Assembly: GCA_964017185.1 (NCBI GenBank)
Contig: OZ024869.1
Span: 63,316,931-63,380,930 of the forward strand
DNA from: Rugalucina vietnamica
Taxonomy: Eukaryota > Mollusca > Bivalvia > Lucinida > Lucinidae
Direction of reading: 5' to 3'
DNA: 64,000 nt
In this document: positions 43,522 to 53,085 of the stretch, in pieces
Layout: the number at the start of each line of letters is the position of its first letter
How positions within the stretch are numbered: the first letter of the stretch is position 1
Position numbers and translations under genes: made by a program
The notes under the pieces: model-generated
Databases searched by the model: none
What the model was told of the DNA's origin: nothing
The model's input: only the letters and a program-made list of their open reading frames with translations

Positions 43522-44525
43522 ATTTGTCATAGACAACAGAGGGTTTCTGCTATTATTAATCAAGTACATGTAGTATTGGTTTTATTTACCACATATACCC
43601 CTTCATCTGCAAACATTGATCATTGGACAAAATGTTAACAAACACTTATTGCTTACTTCAGTATTTGAACTTTTACAGTTTGTAATCTGTATAATTTAAG
43701 TTTCTTCTTAATGTTATGCATCCATTTTGGATTCTACGTAATTGTACATTTTATGTGTTTTGTTTTTCTGTATTTTAAGTATGCACTGATTCAGTAGAAA
43801 TTTGATCAAGAAAAATGCAATTTCTTTTCATGGATATTAAGTGCTGTCGAGTACCTTGAAAACTGGTACATGTACATATGTGACTGAAGAATTCTTTGCT
43901 GGGACATTCAGTCCTGAACTTGGACAAACAATTGCACCAACCTGGCTAATTTTATCATGATAGTTGTCAGTTGACAGTTGTCTAACCTGTTGTTTTTGTT
44001 TTCCTCTTAATCTTATTTTGTTGAGTTTGTGTAAGTTTTTATGCTGTATGGCTTTTTGGTGCAGTTTTTCATAATTTTGTTTTGGATCCTCTTGCTTTTA
44101 TATTAACCTTGATTTGGATATTATCATATACCAGTTATTTTATATTTAACCATTCCAGCTTTAGCTATTGTTAGCTATAATCTTTATTTAATGTTTATTT
44201 GATTTGGAAAGTACATGTACAGGTATTAGAGTTGTTTTATAAAAATGTATGAAACTGACATTTAATGTAATATTGCAGGAATTACTTTCTCAATTCATTT
44301 GATTAAATCATGTACCAGAATGAACTAAAAGAAAATAATGACCATTGCCCAACAGTTTTTATTGTGCTATTTTATGTGTTATGTGTTTTATGTGCACACC
44401 ACATATATTACTGTTTTCTTTCTATTTATATGTGCCATAATATAACTCCAAGTGTCCTTTAGTTTAGTTTAGTTTTATACGTAGAACATGACCAAATGAC
44501 AATCTTTTCATGATCATGTCTATAT
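43522..44525 (+). other. AT-rich stretch downstream of CWH43, possible 3' UTR
   Basis: It is T-rich unique-looking sequence without exons, repeat ends or a clear AATAAA. It could be 3' UTR if transcription ends near 49.3 kb. Confidence 0.35.
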
Positions 44526-44760
44526 GAGCCGCATCGTGAGAAAACCGGATTTTTGCCTATGCGAAAACAAAGGCGCAGATCAGCTTCGCAGTAACTGCGA
44601 AGCTGATCAGCGCCTTTGTTTTTGCTAATCGGATAGTACAATTCCTCTTCTTCTTAAATACGAAATTTAAAGCTTCTAGCCTGCTTCGGTAACTGTACAG
44701 GCCGGTTTATGTCGTACCTAGTCGGAAATCCCGAAGACTGGTTTTCTCGCGTCGCGGCTC
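44526..44760. mobile_element. GAGCC-family MITE (copy 4, best preserved)
   Basis: Ends gagccgcatcgtgagaaaac and ggttttctcgcgtcgcggctc are near-perfect inverses. The central palindrome is gcgcagatcagcttcgcagt / actgcgaagctgatcagcgc. The target duplication is ATAT on both sides. Confidence 0.9.
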
Positions 44761-46012
44761 ATATAATCTCATGTATGCAGTGTGATGTCCCTGTATCCTA
44801 TTTTTAAGGGCTATGGTCAGACCACCTTATTTCCCATTTATCAATGCATACACAACTGAATATTGGATAAATGTACATGTTGCGAGCTCAACTGAGTCAA
44901 AGGCTCACTGGTGAGCTTATAGGATAGGCAAGCGTCTGGCATCTGATGTCATCCACAGTTTTCAAAGATCTTCTTCTCTAAAACTGCTTGGCCAGTCAAA
45001 GCCAAACTTTTAATACATGAAACATCTATAGGAAGTGAGATCCAATGTGTTTATAAATAATCCAGGTCACATTACCAATATGACCACCATGCCCATCTAT
45101 GGCAAAACCCCTTCAAAGTTCTTCTTCTCCAGAACCACTGGACCTATTTCAAGGAAACTTGGCATGTAGCATCGAGGACTAGACTACTACAACACCATCA
45201 TAAATCATGGCCCTGTGATGACTTTGACCTATTTTACGGCAAGGTCAAAATAGGATGCCCATGCTCTACCATGGGAATGGGGAAAATCATTAAAATATAA
45301 TTTGAAGGTAAAATCTTGTAGGAAATGGGTAAATGGAATGAAGATTTACGTTTCTGAAAAAAAAAACTGGACCCTAGCGTTTGTTCTGCCCCCACCCTGG
45401 GGCAGTATAAATGTATATTACCATAATATTGAAAGATTTTCTTTGAAACCGCTTGGCCAATCAAAGCCAAATTTAATAGGAAGCTTCTGTAGGAAGGGGG
45501 AACCAATGGGTTTATGAATAATCCAGATCACATGACCAAGATGGCTGCCATGCCCATATAAGGTAAAAACCCTTTAAAAATCACCCCCTGAACAGGTGGA
45601 CCAATTTCAATGAAACTTGGCATGTGGCATCTGGGCCAAAAGTACCATGATGTGTTTATAAATCATGACCCTGTGATGACCTTGACCTATTTATGTCAAG
45701 TTCAACAAAGGTCGTCCATGTATTTGAATGAGAAAAATTGTCAAAATGTAATTTGAAGGGCAAAACTTGCATGAAATGGGCAAATGGACTGAAGATGTAA
45801 GATTCTGGAAAAATTTTGATCCCAAATTGGTTGATGCCCCCACCCCGGGGCAATATACATATATAACCATAATGTTCTTCTCTGAAACTGCTTGCCCAAT
45901 CAAAGTAAAACTTTATAGGAAGCATCTGTATGAAGGGGAAACCAATGTGTTTATAAATAACCCAGGTCACATGGCTGCCATGCCCATATATGGTACAACC
46001 CTTCAAAAATCT

Positions 46013-46138
46013 TCTCGGGGTGCATGGTGGCATAGACTTCATATCGAGAGGTTCTGGGTTCATTCCCCACAGGTGGCACCATGTTGTGACCTTGAGCAAG
46101 ACACATTAATTCCCCACAGTACTGGTTAAATCCAGGAA
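46013..46138 (+). repeat. SINE-like insertion in the CTCACC element
   Basis: tggtggcatagacttcat, a box-B-like gggttcattcccc and ttgtgaccttgagcaagaca are typical of tRNA-derived invertebrate SINEs. The host monomer is interrupted between aaaaatcttct and gtgtttgaacccaagg. Confidence 0.55.
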
Positions 46139-46620
46139 GTGTTTGAACCCAAGGGGATGGTCTGCCCCCACCCCAGGGCAATATACATATATATAACCAA
46201 AATATTCAAAGATCTTTTTTCTGAAACCTTTTGGCCAATCAAACTCAAATTTTATAGGAAGCATCTATCTGAAGAGGGAACCAATGTGTTTATAAATTAT
46301 CCAGGTCATGTGACAAAGATGGCTGCCATATATGGTAAAACCCCTTCAAAAATTTTCGAGGAACTGCTGAATTTATTGCAACGAAATTGGATGTGTAGCA
46401 ATTGGGACTAGAGTATTACAATGTGTTTATAAATCATGATGCTGTTATGACCTTGACTGATTTTACAGCAAGGTCAAGGTAACATATGCAGAAAATTGAA
46501 AGAAAAATAGGCAAATGGACAGAATATTTATGATTTTGAAATTGACCCCAGGGGTTATTCTGACCCTGCCATGGGGCTGTATATGACCATTTTAGTCACA
46601 CATTAATTATATTTACCGAT

Positions 46621-46830
46621 TCTGATAGCGTTATGGTTAGAGCGTCCGCTTCGGGAGCGGGAGGTCATGGGTTCGATCCCGGGCCGTGTCATACCAAAGA
46701 CTTTAAAAATGGTACCAGTGGCTACCTTGCTTGGCGCTCAGCATTATAAGGCAAGCACTGGCTTCTCTTCTCCCAAGACAAAATATAGCATCACTAACAT
46801 CGCATGTCTAATATGAAAAAAGTCCAAATA
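46621..46830 (+). repeat. tRNA-derived SINE (Pro CGG-like head)
   Basis: The tRNA-like head has an A-box-like tatggttagagcg, an anticodon loop ttcggga, and a perfect box B ggttcgatccc. A unique body follows with ttggcgctcagcattataagg. Acceptor-stem pairing is absent and a body follows, so this is a SINE and not a tRNA gene. Confidence 0.7.
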
Positions 46831-46832
46831 AC

Positions 46833-48829
46833 TAGAGGACCATTGGTCCTGTAGCTCACCTGAGAGATTATCACATTGTAAGCTCATGAGATTTAAATTA
46901 ATTGAGAATCGACCAATGAAAGTCTATGCATGGACACTATTGACCCCCGGGGCATGGCCGAATTTGACCCAGGGGCATGACTGGCACAATTTATAATGGG
47001 GACTACCAAACATTGCTACATACAAAATATAGAAGCTCTGGGCCTTTTGGTTTCAGAGAAGAAGATTTTTTTAGTTTTTCCCATTGTAAGTCTATGGAGA
47101 CTATCTACCCCCGGGGCGTGGCCAAATTTGACCCCAGGGGCATGGCTGGCACAATTTATGTAGAGGACCATTAGCCATTGCCACATACAAAATATCAAAG
47201 CTGTGTGCCCTGTGGTTTCAGAGAAGAAGATTTTTTATTTTTTTCCCATAGCAAGTCTATTGAGACTATCAACCTCCGGGGCCTGGCCAAATTTGACCCC
47301 AGGGGCATGAATGGCACAATTTATGTAGAGGACCATTAGCCATTGCTACATACCAAATAACAAAGCTGTGGGCCTGGTGGTTTCAGAGAAGAAGATTTTT
47401 TTAGTTTTTCCTATTGTAGGTCTATGGAGACTATCCACCCCCGGGGCGTGGCCAATTTTGACCCCGGGGACATGATTGGCACAATTTATGTAGAGGAGCA
47501 TTAGCCATATACAAAATATCAAAGCTGTGGGCCCTGTGGTTTCAGAGAAGAAGATTTTTTTAGTTTTTTCCTATTGTAGGTCTATGGAGACTATCAACCC
47601 CCCGGGCGTTGCCAAATTTGACCCCAGGGGCATGATTGGCACAATTTATGTAGAGGACCATTAGCCATTGCCACATACAAAATATCAAAGCTGTGGGCCC
47701 TGTGGTTTCAGAGAAGAAGATTTTTTAATTTTTTCCCATAGTAAGTCTATGGAGACTATCAACCCCTGGGGCGTGGCCAAATTTGAACCCAGGGGCATGA
47801 ATGGCACAATTTATGTAGAGGACCATTAGCCATTGCCACATACCAAATATCAAAGCTGTGGGCCTAGTGGTTTCAGAGAAGAAGATTTTTTTTAGTTTTT
47901 CCAATTGTAAGTCTATGGAAACTATCCTACCCCGGGGCGTGGCCAAATTTGACCCCAGGGGCATGGCTGGCACAATTTATGTAGAGGACCATTAGCCATT
48001 GCCACATACCAAATATCAAAGCTGTGGGCCCTGTGGTTTCAGAGAAGAAGATTTTTGAATTTTTTTCCCATAGTAAGTCTATGGAGACTATTGACCCCCG
48101 GGGCGTGGCCAAATTTGACCCCAGGGGCATGAATGGCACAATTTATGTAGAGGACCATTAGCCATTGCTACATACCAAATATCAAAGCTGTGGGCCCTGT
48201 GGTTTCAGAGAAGAAGATTTTTTTTAGTTTTTTCCTATTGTAGGTCTATGGAGACTATCGACCCCCGGGGCGTGGCCAAATTTGACCCCAGGGGCATGGC
48301 TGGCACAATTTATGTAGAGGACCATTAGCCATTGCCACATACCAAATATCAAAGCTGTGGGCCCTGTGGTTTCAGAGAAGATGATTTTTTATTTTTTTTC
48401 CCATAGTAAGTCTATGGAGACTATCGACCCCCCGGGGCGTGGCCAAATTTGACCCCAGGGGTATGAATGGCACAATTTACGTAGAGGACCATTAGCCATT
48501 GCTACATACCAAATATCAAAGCTGTGGGCCTAGTGGTTTCAGAGAAGAAGATTTTTTTAGTTTTTCCCATTGTAAGTTTATGGGACCTATCTGTTGCCAT
48601 GGAAACCACAATTTTGATACAATCTGCTCCAAAACCTAATGCCATCAATCCCCCAACCCAATTATGGTTCACATTAAATTTGATCAAGATCGGCCTACTA
48701 GCTTCAGAAATATTCTTCTTTGAAATTGTGGACGGACGACGACGGACGCCGGACGACGGACGACGACGGACGCCGGATGCCTGCCTATCCTATAAGCTCA
48801 CCTGTGAGCCTTCGGCTCAGGTGAGCTAA
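46833..48829 (-). mobile_element. CTCACC-ended element with a different, ~165-bp core monomer
   Basis: On the - strand it starts with agctcacctgagccgaaggc at 48829, followed by (CGTC/CCGT)-type simple sequence. It has nine or so copies of a ~165-bp monomer (aggaccattagccattgc, gtggtttcagagaagaagat, ccccggggcgtggccaaatt) and ends AGGACC-AAT-GGTCCT CTAG at 46833. The termini match the CTCACC family, but the monomers are unrelated to the ~455-bp ones. Confidence 0.85.
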
Positions 48830-48984
48830 TAACAAAAAAGGTCCGAAAATAATCAATGTCTGTATTCACTAGAGGACCGTATGGAAGACTGGCTGTTGTG
48901 CTAAATATGTTATCTTCTATAAATATAGAGATTATAATTATTATATATCTCAGGTGAGCATTTACAGGACCATTAGTCCTCTGG

Positions 48985-49450
48985 TTTTCTTTACTATGCT
49001 TCAACCTATTAACATTCATCCTATTAGTATTCAAAATATCTTGAGGGAAGGACTGAAGTAAAGAAGCTCAGAAGCTTGTGAACATAGCATTTGATTCCTT
49101 TGTTCAACTAGGACACAAAGTTAATATTACTGTAGGCTAGAAATATCAAATTCACAGAGAATTTACATTGTATCAGTTGCTAAAACAAGAGTGCTGATGG
49201 TGTTGATCTGAGTTGTTACCACATGTTTAATATTGCTGTGTTTTTTATATTTTTTTTGTATGTACATTGTATTTAAGATTGCTGTTTGAAATAAAATGTT
49301 AAAAACTGCATGCCATGTTGTTTCTATTAAATAATCTAAATTTGACAGTTAATTCTTATTAACATTAACACCCAGAATGTAAAAATATACCTTTAGTCCC
49401 AATCATCAAACAATCCAAGTCATTTTACAGCATAAAATGACAGTATGCGG
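48985..49450 (+). promoter_or_regulatory. Candidate CWH43 polyadenylation region
   Basis: AATAAA occurs at 49290-49295 after a T-rich stretch and is followed about 20 nt later by the GT-rich catgttgtttc. It is the best + strand candidate 3' end after 42441, which would imply a ~6.8-kb 3' UTR full of transposons. This is inferred from position alone. Confidence 0.35.
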
Positions 49451-49458
49451 TTAAACGT

Positions 49459-51148
49459 CATACATGTGATATCTCCCTATTTCGGAGGAATCTCCCTATT
49501 CTCCAGGGGCTTGAAGCTGATTGAACAGACGATGAAAGTATTGGAGCGTGTAGTAGAAGGACTCATCCGGCAAAGAGTTGAGATTGATGAGATGCAGTGT
49601 GGGTTTATGTCAGGTCGTGGCACTACAGATGCGATTTTCATTGTCCGTCAACTACAAGAGAAGCACTTCGCTGCTAACAAGCTGCTCTACATGGCCTTCG
49701 TTGATCTGGAAAAAGCATTCGATCGGGTCCCACGGGATGTCATCTGGTGGGCAATGCGAAAACTAGGAATCGACGAGTGGCTAGTGTGCCTTGTCCAGTC
49801 CATGTATAAAGACGTGAGAAGTAGGGTAAGAGTTGGCAGTGGATACAGTGAGGAGTTTGGTGTCAAAGTAGGTGTTCATCAGGGCTCTGTCCTAAGCCCG
49901 CTTCTCTTCATCATTGTGTTAGAGGCTTTATCCAGGGAGTTCCGAACAGGCTGCCCTTGGGAGCTGTTGCAGATGACTTGATGATTAGTGCTGAGTCCAT
50001 GGAGGAACTACTGGTAAAGCTGAAGACATGGAAAGCAGAGATGGAGAGGAAAGGCCTTCGAGTGAACATGGGGAAGACAAAGATCATGGTCTCTGGCCCC
50101 AATCTGGACCTTCTGAAAAAATCTGGAAAGGATCCCTGTGGCGTCTGTCAGACAGGTGTAGGAAGAAATGCTATCTTCTGTGGTGGCTGCTTGTCCTGGA
50201 TCCACAAGAAATGCAGTGGAATCAAAGGCCCCTTGCGCCCTGATCCTGATTTCAGATGTGCTGGCTGCCTAGGAAAGGCACGTCCAATAGATGGAAGACT
50301 AGTGAAGGAGGTTCAGGTTGATGACGAAACAGTTGAGGCTGTTCCAGAGTTCTGTTATCTGGGAGACATGCTTTCTGCTGGTGGTGGTTGTGAACTGGCT
50401 GCAATAACACGTTGCAAATCCGCTTGGGGCAAGTTCCGACAGCTACTCCCCCTACTCACCAACCGCAATCTGCCACTTTTGACCAGAGGTCGAGTTTATT
50501 CAACTTGTGTGAGAAGTGTAATGCTGCATGCGGCAGAAACATGGGCGATGACTGTGGCTACACTTAACCGCCTACGGCGCAATGACCGTGCGATGATCCG
50601 CTGGATCTGTAATGTCAAGGCGAATGATGAAGTAAGCTCAGACTCCCTTCTCTCAAAGCTTGGACTTCAGGATATAGATGTGGTGCTTCGCTCCAGCAGA
50701 ATGAGATGGTATGGAGATGTAGAGCGCAGCAAAGGCTGGATTGCTCAAGTACGCAAGCTGAACATAGTTGCACAGAAAAGATCTGGCAAGCCAAGGAAAT
50801 CATGGGATGAAGTGTTGTTAGACGACAGAAAAAAGCTAGGAATGGATACTGCTGATCCTCAGAATCGCTCAGAGTGGAGAGGTCGTCTAAGAAGGAGACT
50901 TGTCAAACAAGTCCAACCCTCAGTAGAGGACAACGGACTATAAAACGGATATGATGATGATGATGATATTTGTCAGCAAATCTCCCTATTTGAAATTTTA
51001 AAATTTCCCTATATAACTTATACATCTCCCTATTTCAAATTTCAGATCTCCCTATTTAAAATCAAGAATTTCCTTCTTTGTTTAATCATTCTCCCTATTT
51101 CCAAAAGTAAATCTCCCTATCTGGTTTCTCAGATGTATCACATGTATG
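49459..51148. mobile_element. hAT-type element of the CATACATG family carrying a LINE fragment
   Basis: The ends are CATACATGTGATA and tatcacatgtatg, flanked by perfect TTAAACGT (49451-49458 and 51149-51156). The subterminal motif tctccctattt occurs at least twice near the left end and five or more times near the right end. A 5'-truncated LINE fills the middle. Confidence 0.9.
49513..50967 (+). pseudogene. 5'-truncated, frameshifted LINE reverse transcriptase (RTE-like)
   Basis: The first frame (to about 49965) carries RT blocks CGFMSGRGTTDAIF, AFVDLEKAFDRVP and GVHQGSVLSPLLFI. The second frame (from about 49957 to the stop at 50943) starts at ADDLMISAES and ends with a typical non-LTR C-terminal region (RMRWYGDVERSKG, GKPRKSWDEVL). 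The frames break at the active-site block: the aromatic residue of the xADD motif and one extra base are missing. A C4HC3-like zinc motif (CGVC, CGGC, WIHKKC, CAGC) lies after the active site. The 3' end is a (ATG)n tail at 50950-50967. It is inactive by truncation and frameshift. The clade assignment is tentative. Confidence 0.9.
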
Positions 51149-51298
51149 TTAAACGTGATATGGAGTAACTACAATGATACCGTTTCAAAGTTTCTAATTA
51201 AATATGTCGTAATATTCGATTTTTGGACGGAAACTTCGTCAAAATGACAGACAATAATTGGAAAACATATTAGCAACCAATATCGAAAGATAACTTAC

Positions 51299-51508
51299 AT
51301 GGTACCTTTCATTTTCGGGAAATTCGGCGAACCGCCTTTGATAAAAGAACGCTTTCTCCATCCTGTTTCTGTATATGTGCCGGGAACCATTGACGCGAAC
51401 AAGATGTTGACGTCATTATCCACGATCATTGAGCGATGGAATGAAACGTTGAATCAAGAGTCAAGTGGCCAAGTTCGTTTTAAAAATTCTTGTTTTATAT
51501 CTTTGTAA
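51299..51508 (+). CDS. Candidate coding exon, unknown protein
   Basis: An ATG frame reads MVPFIFGKFGEPPLIKERFL, then HPVSVYVPGTIDANKMLTSL and STIIERWNETLNQESSGQ. It has balanced composition and higher GC than its surroundings, and lies just outside the hAT element. The last ten codons before the stop may be intronic. I do not recognise the family. It could be the first exon of a gene continuing at 51602. Confidence 0.35.
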   Translation: MVPFIFGKFGEPPLIKERFLHPVSVYVPGTIDANKMLTSLSTIIERWNETLNQESSGQVRFKNSCFISL

Positions 51509-51601
51509 AATTCTTTTGAAAATTATTTTGATCCGGATCATCTACAGATCCGCTATTGCTACAAGTGTATAATGGTTGTCCTTGTTACTGCCAAGATTGA
51601 A

Positions 51602-51715
51602 GAGATCTGATCAAAAATAAAGGCGCTAGTGTCACACCATTCATCCAGATACAACAAATGCGGAAAGGCCTTCCAAACACAGATATAAACAACTACATCG
51701 CAGGAATACACAAGG
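51602..51715 (+). CDS. Candidate coding exon, unknown protein
   Basis: The open stretch DLIKNKGASVTPFIQIQQMR, KGLPNTDINNYIAGIHK ends at a good donor CACAAG/GTAAGA at 51716. The upstream acceptor is uncertain (ccaagattgaag). Composition suggests real coding sequence, but there is no family match. Confidence 0.4.
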
Positions 51716-52016
51716 TAAGAAAACATCAACGTATAGCCTTTAAATTGTACTAATATAAAATGTGTTTATGCAGAACTGATGATAAATGGTTTACCTTGAG
51801 AATGGTACAGTATGAAAACAAAAGATTTGTATAAACTATAGATAAAAGCAATTTTAATTCGTAAATCGCAATTTTCTTGTCTACATGGCGATTCTTTTGA
51901 TATTTGTTTGGTTTCATGCAAATATCAAAACTAATTTTCGACGTCTATGGAATACATTTATACGATGCATCAAACTGGAACTTCATGATTAAAAATCAAC
52001 CTAGTTTGCTTCAAGG

Positions 52017-52071
52017 TACAACTTGCCACGGACGTGGATACAACACATGCCGATGAGCCACATAATTTGGG
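52017..52071 (+). CDS. Candidate coding exon, weak
   Basis: After tttgcttcaag it reads VQLATDVDTTHADEPHNLG and meets a possible donor TTTGG/GTAAAA. It is in phase 0 with the donor at 51716. It is short, and I report it only because the phase agrees. Confidence 0.25.
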
Positions 52072-52725
52072 TAAAACAAACACAGATTTGAAAATCTGGT
52101 TTTAACGTGCAAAACACTGACAGAACTTTTTCTAATTAAAATGGAATGAAGAATGCTAGTGTTTTACAAAGTGAATGTGCTATAAATGCATCCTGTTGGC
52201 TTCTATAGTCGGTTATTCACTTGATCTATGATTGAATTCTGGGGTGGGCTGGAATGGCAACATGTTATGTCGTATATCGCTACATAATATTGAAACCATT
52301 TTTACATGATTATGCATAGAATCAGAGAAACGATATTTACTCTGTAAAGATATTTGTACGTTTGTGTTGTGAATAAATGCCCCAATTATTGATTCTTCAA
52401 CCCTGTCAGGAAGGAGCTGCCACTTTGTGGGTTTTCTCTGAAAATAGCTATGCACTACCGAAAAACATTTTTAAAATTATTTCCATCGAATATCTAGTTT
52501 TCACTTAGTTATCAAGAAAATGCCAAAACAAAAGTGTATGCCTTAGAAGTTCCCATAAGTGTATTGTGGCTTTCACGATTACACTTTTACTGCTTAACTG
52601 CCAGTGAAAAGAATTCATTTCGTTGAAATATAGTTGTGGAAACAATATTGAACTTTTATATCAAGGCAATAAGATATTTACAGATTTGATGTCTTTGGCT
52701 CATGGCCAAAATATTCATAACATAC
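52072..52725. other. No feature recognised
   Basis: AT-rich sequence. An 80-codon open frame on the - strand (52213-52455) lacks splice signals or a recognisable domain. Confidence 0.5.
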
Positions 52726-53085
52726 CAGGGGACCCTGTAAGCGGAGCAATGGTCCTGTAAGCTCACCCGAGATCGTCGTCATTTGAACACACTATGATAG
52801 GCTGAAGTTCCAAATGCTACATACCATGTTTCATGAAAATTGGCCCACCTGTATGTTCTTGAGAAGTATTTTTAGCATGGTGTGAGCATGGTGGCTCTGT
52901 TGAGCATGACTGTGACCTGGTATTCAGGAACAACTTGTTCTCCCTACCCATTGACGCTCTACACAAATACTGCTTAGATCTGCTAAGTGTTTGTAGAAAA
53001 GACCTTTGAAAATGGTGGATGATGACAACAGATGACGGATCATTGGTACCTTTGGTAAGCCTTTAGGTCAGGTGCTTGGTATGAA
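52726..53085 (-). mobile_element. Decayed CTCACC-family element
   Basis: aatggtcctgtaagctcaccc at the left, one shortened monomer and a decayed microsatellite (gatgatgacaacagatgacg) with ggtaagcctttaggtcaggt at the right are the remains of the family in - orientation. Confidence 0.65.

Larger units (their letters stand above)
44884..48984 (+). mobile_element. CTCACC-family element, split by a SINE pair and an inverted relative
   Basis: The start gagctcaactgagtcaaagg is at 44884 and three to four diverged monomers run to about 46620. Its 3' tail (atctcaggtgagcatttacagg, the GGACC-ATT-AGTCC hairpin, CTGG) is at about 48943-48984. Between lie a SINE at 46621 and an opposite-strand element at 46833-48829; another SINE sits at 46013. 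Confidence 0.75.

Noticed and set aside
46621-46690. A tRNA-Pro(CGG)-like gene
   Set aside because: Box B and the anticodon arm look good, but the acceptor stem does not pair and a SINE body follows. I list it as a SINE.
47725-48139. Repeated - strand frames reading MPLGSNLATPRG-like peptides
   Set aside because: They arise from the ~165-bp transposon monomer and are broken at every second unit.
52213-52455. An 80-codon - strand frame as a gene
   Set aside because: No start context, splice sites or recognisable domain; such lengths occur by chance in 64 kb.
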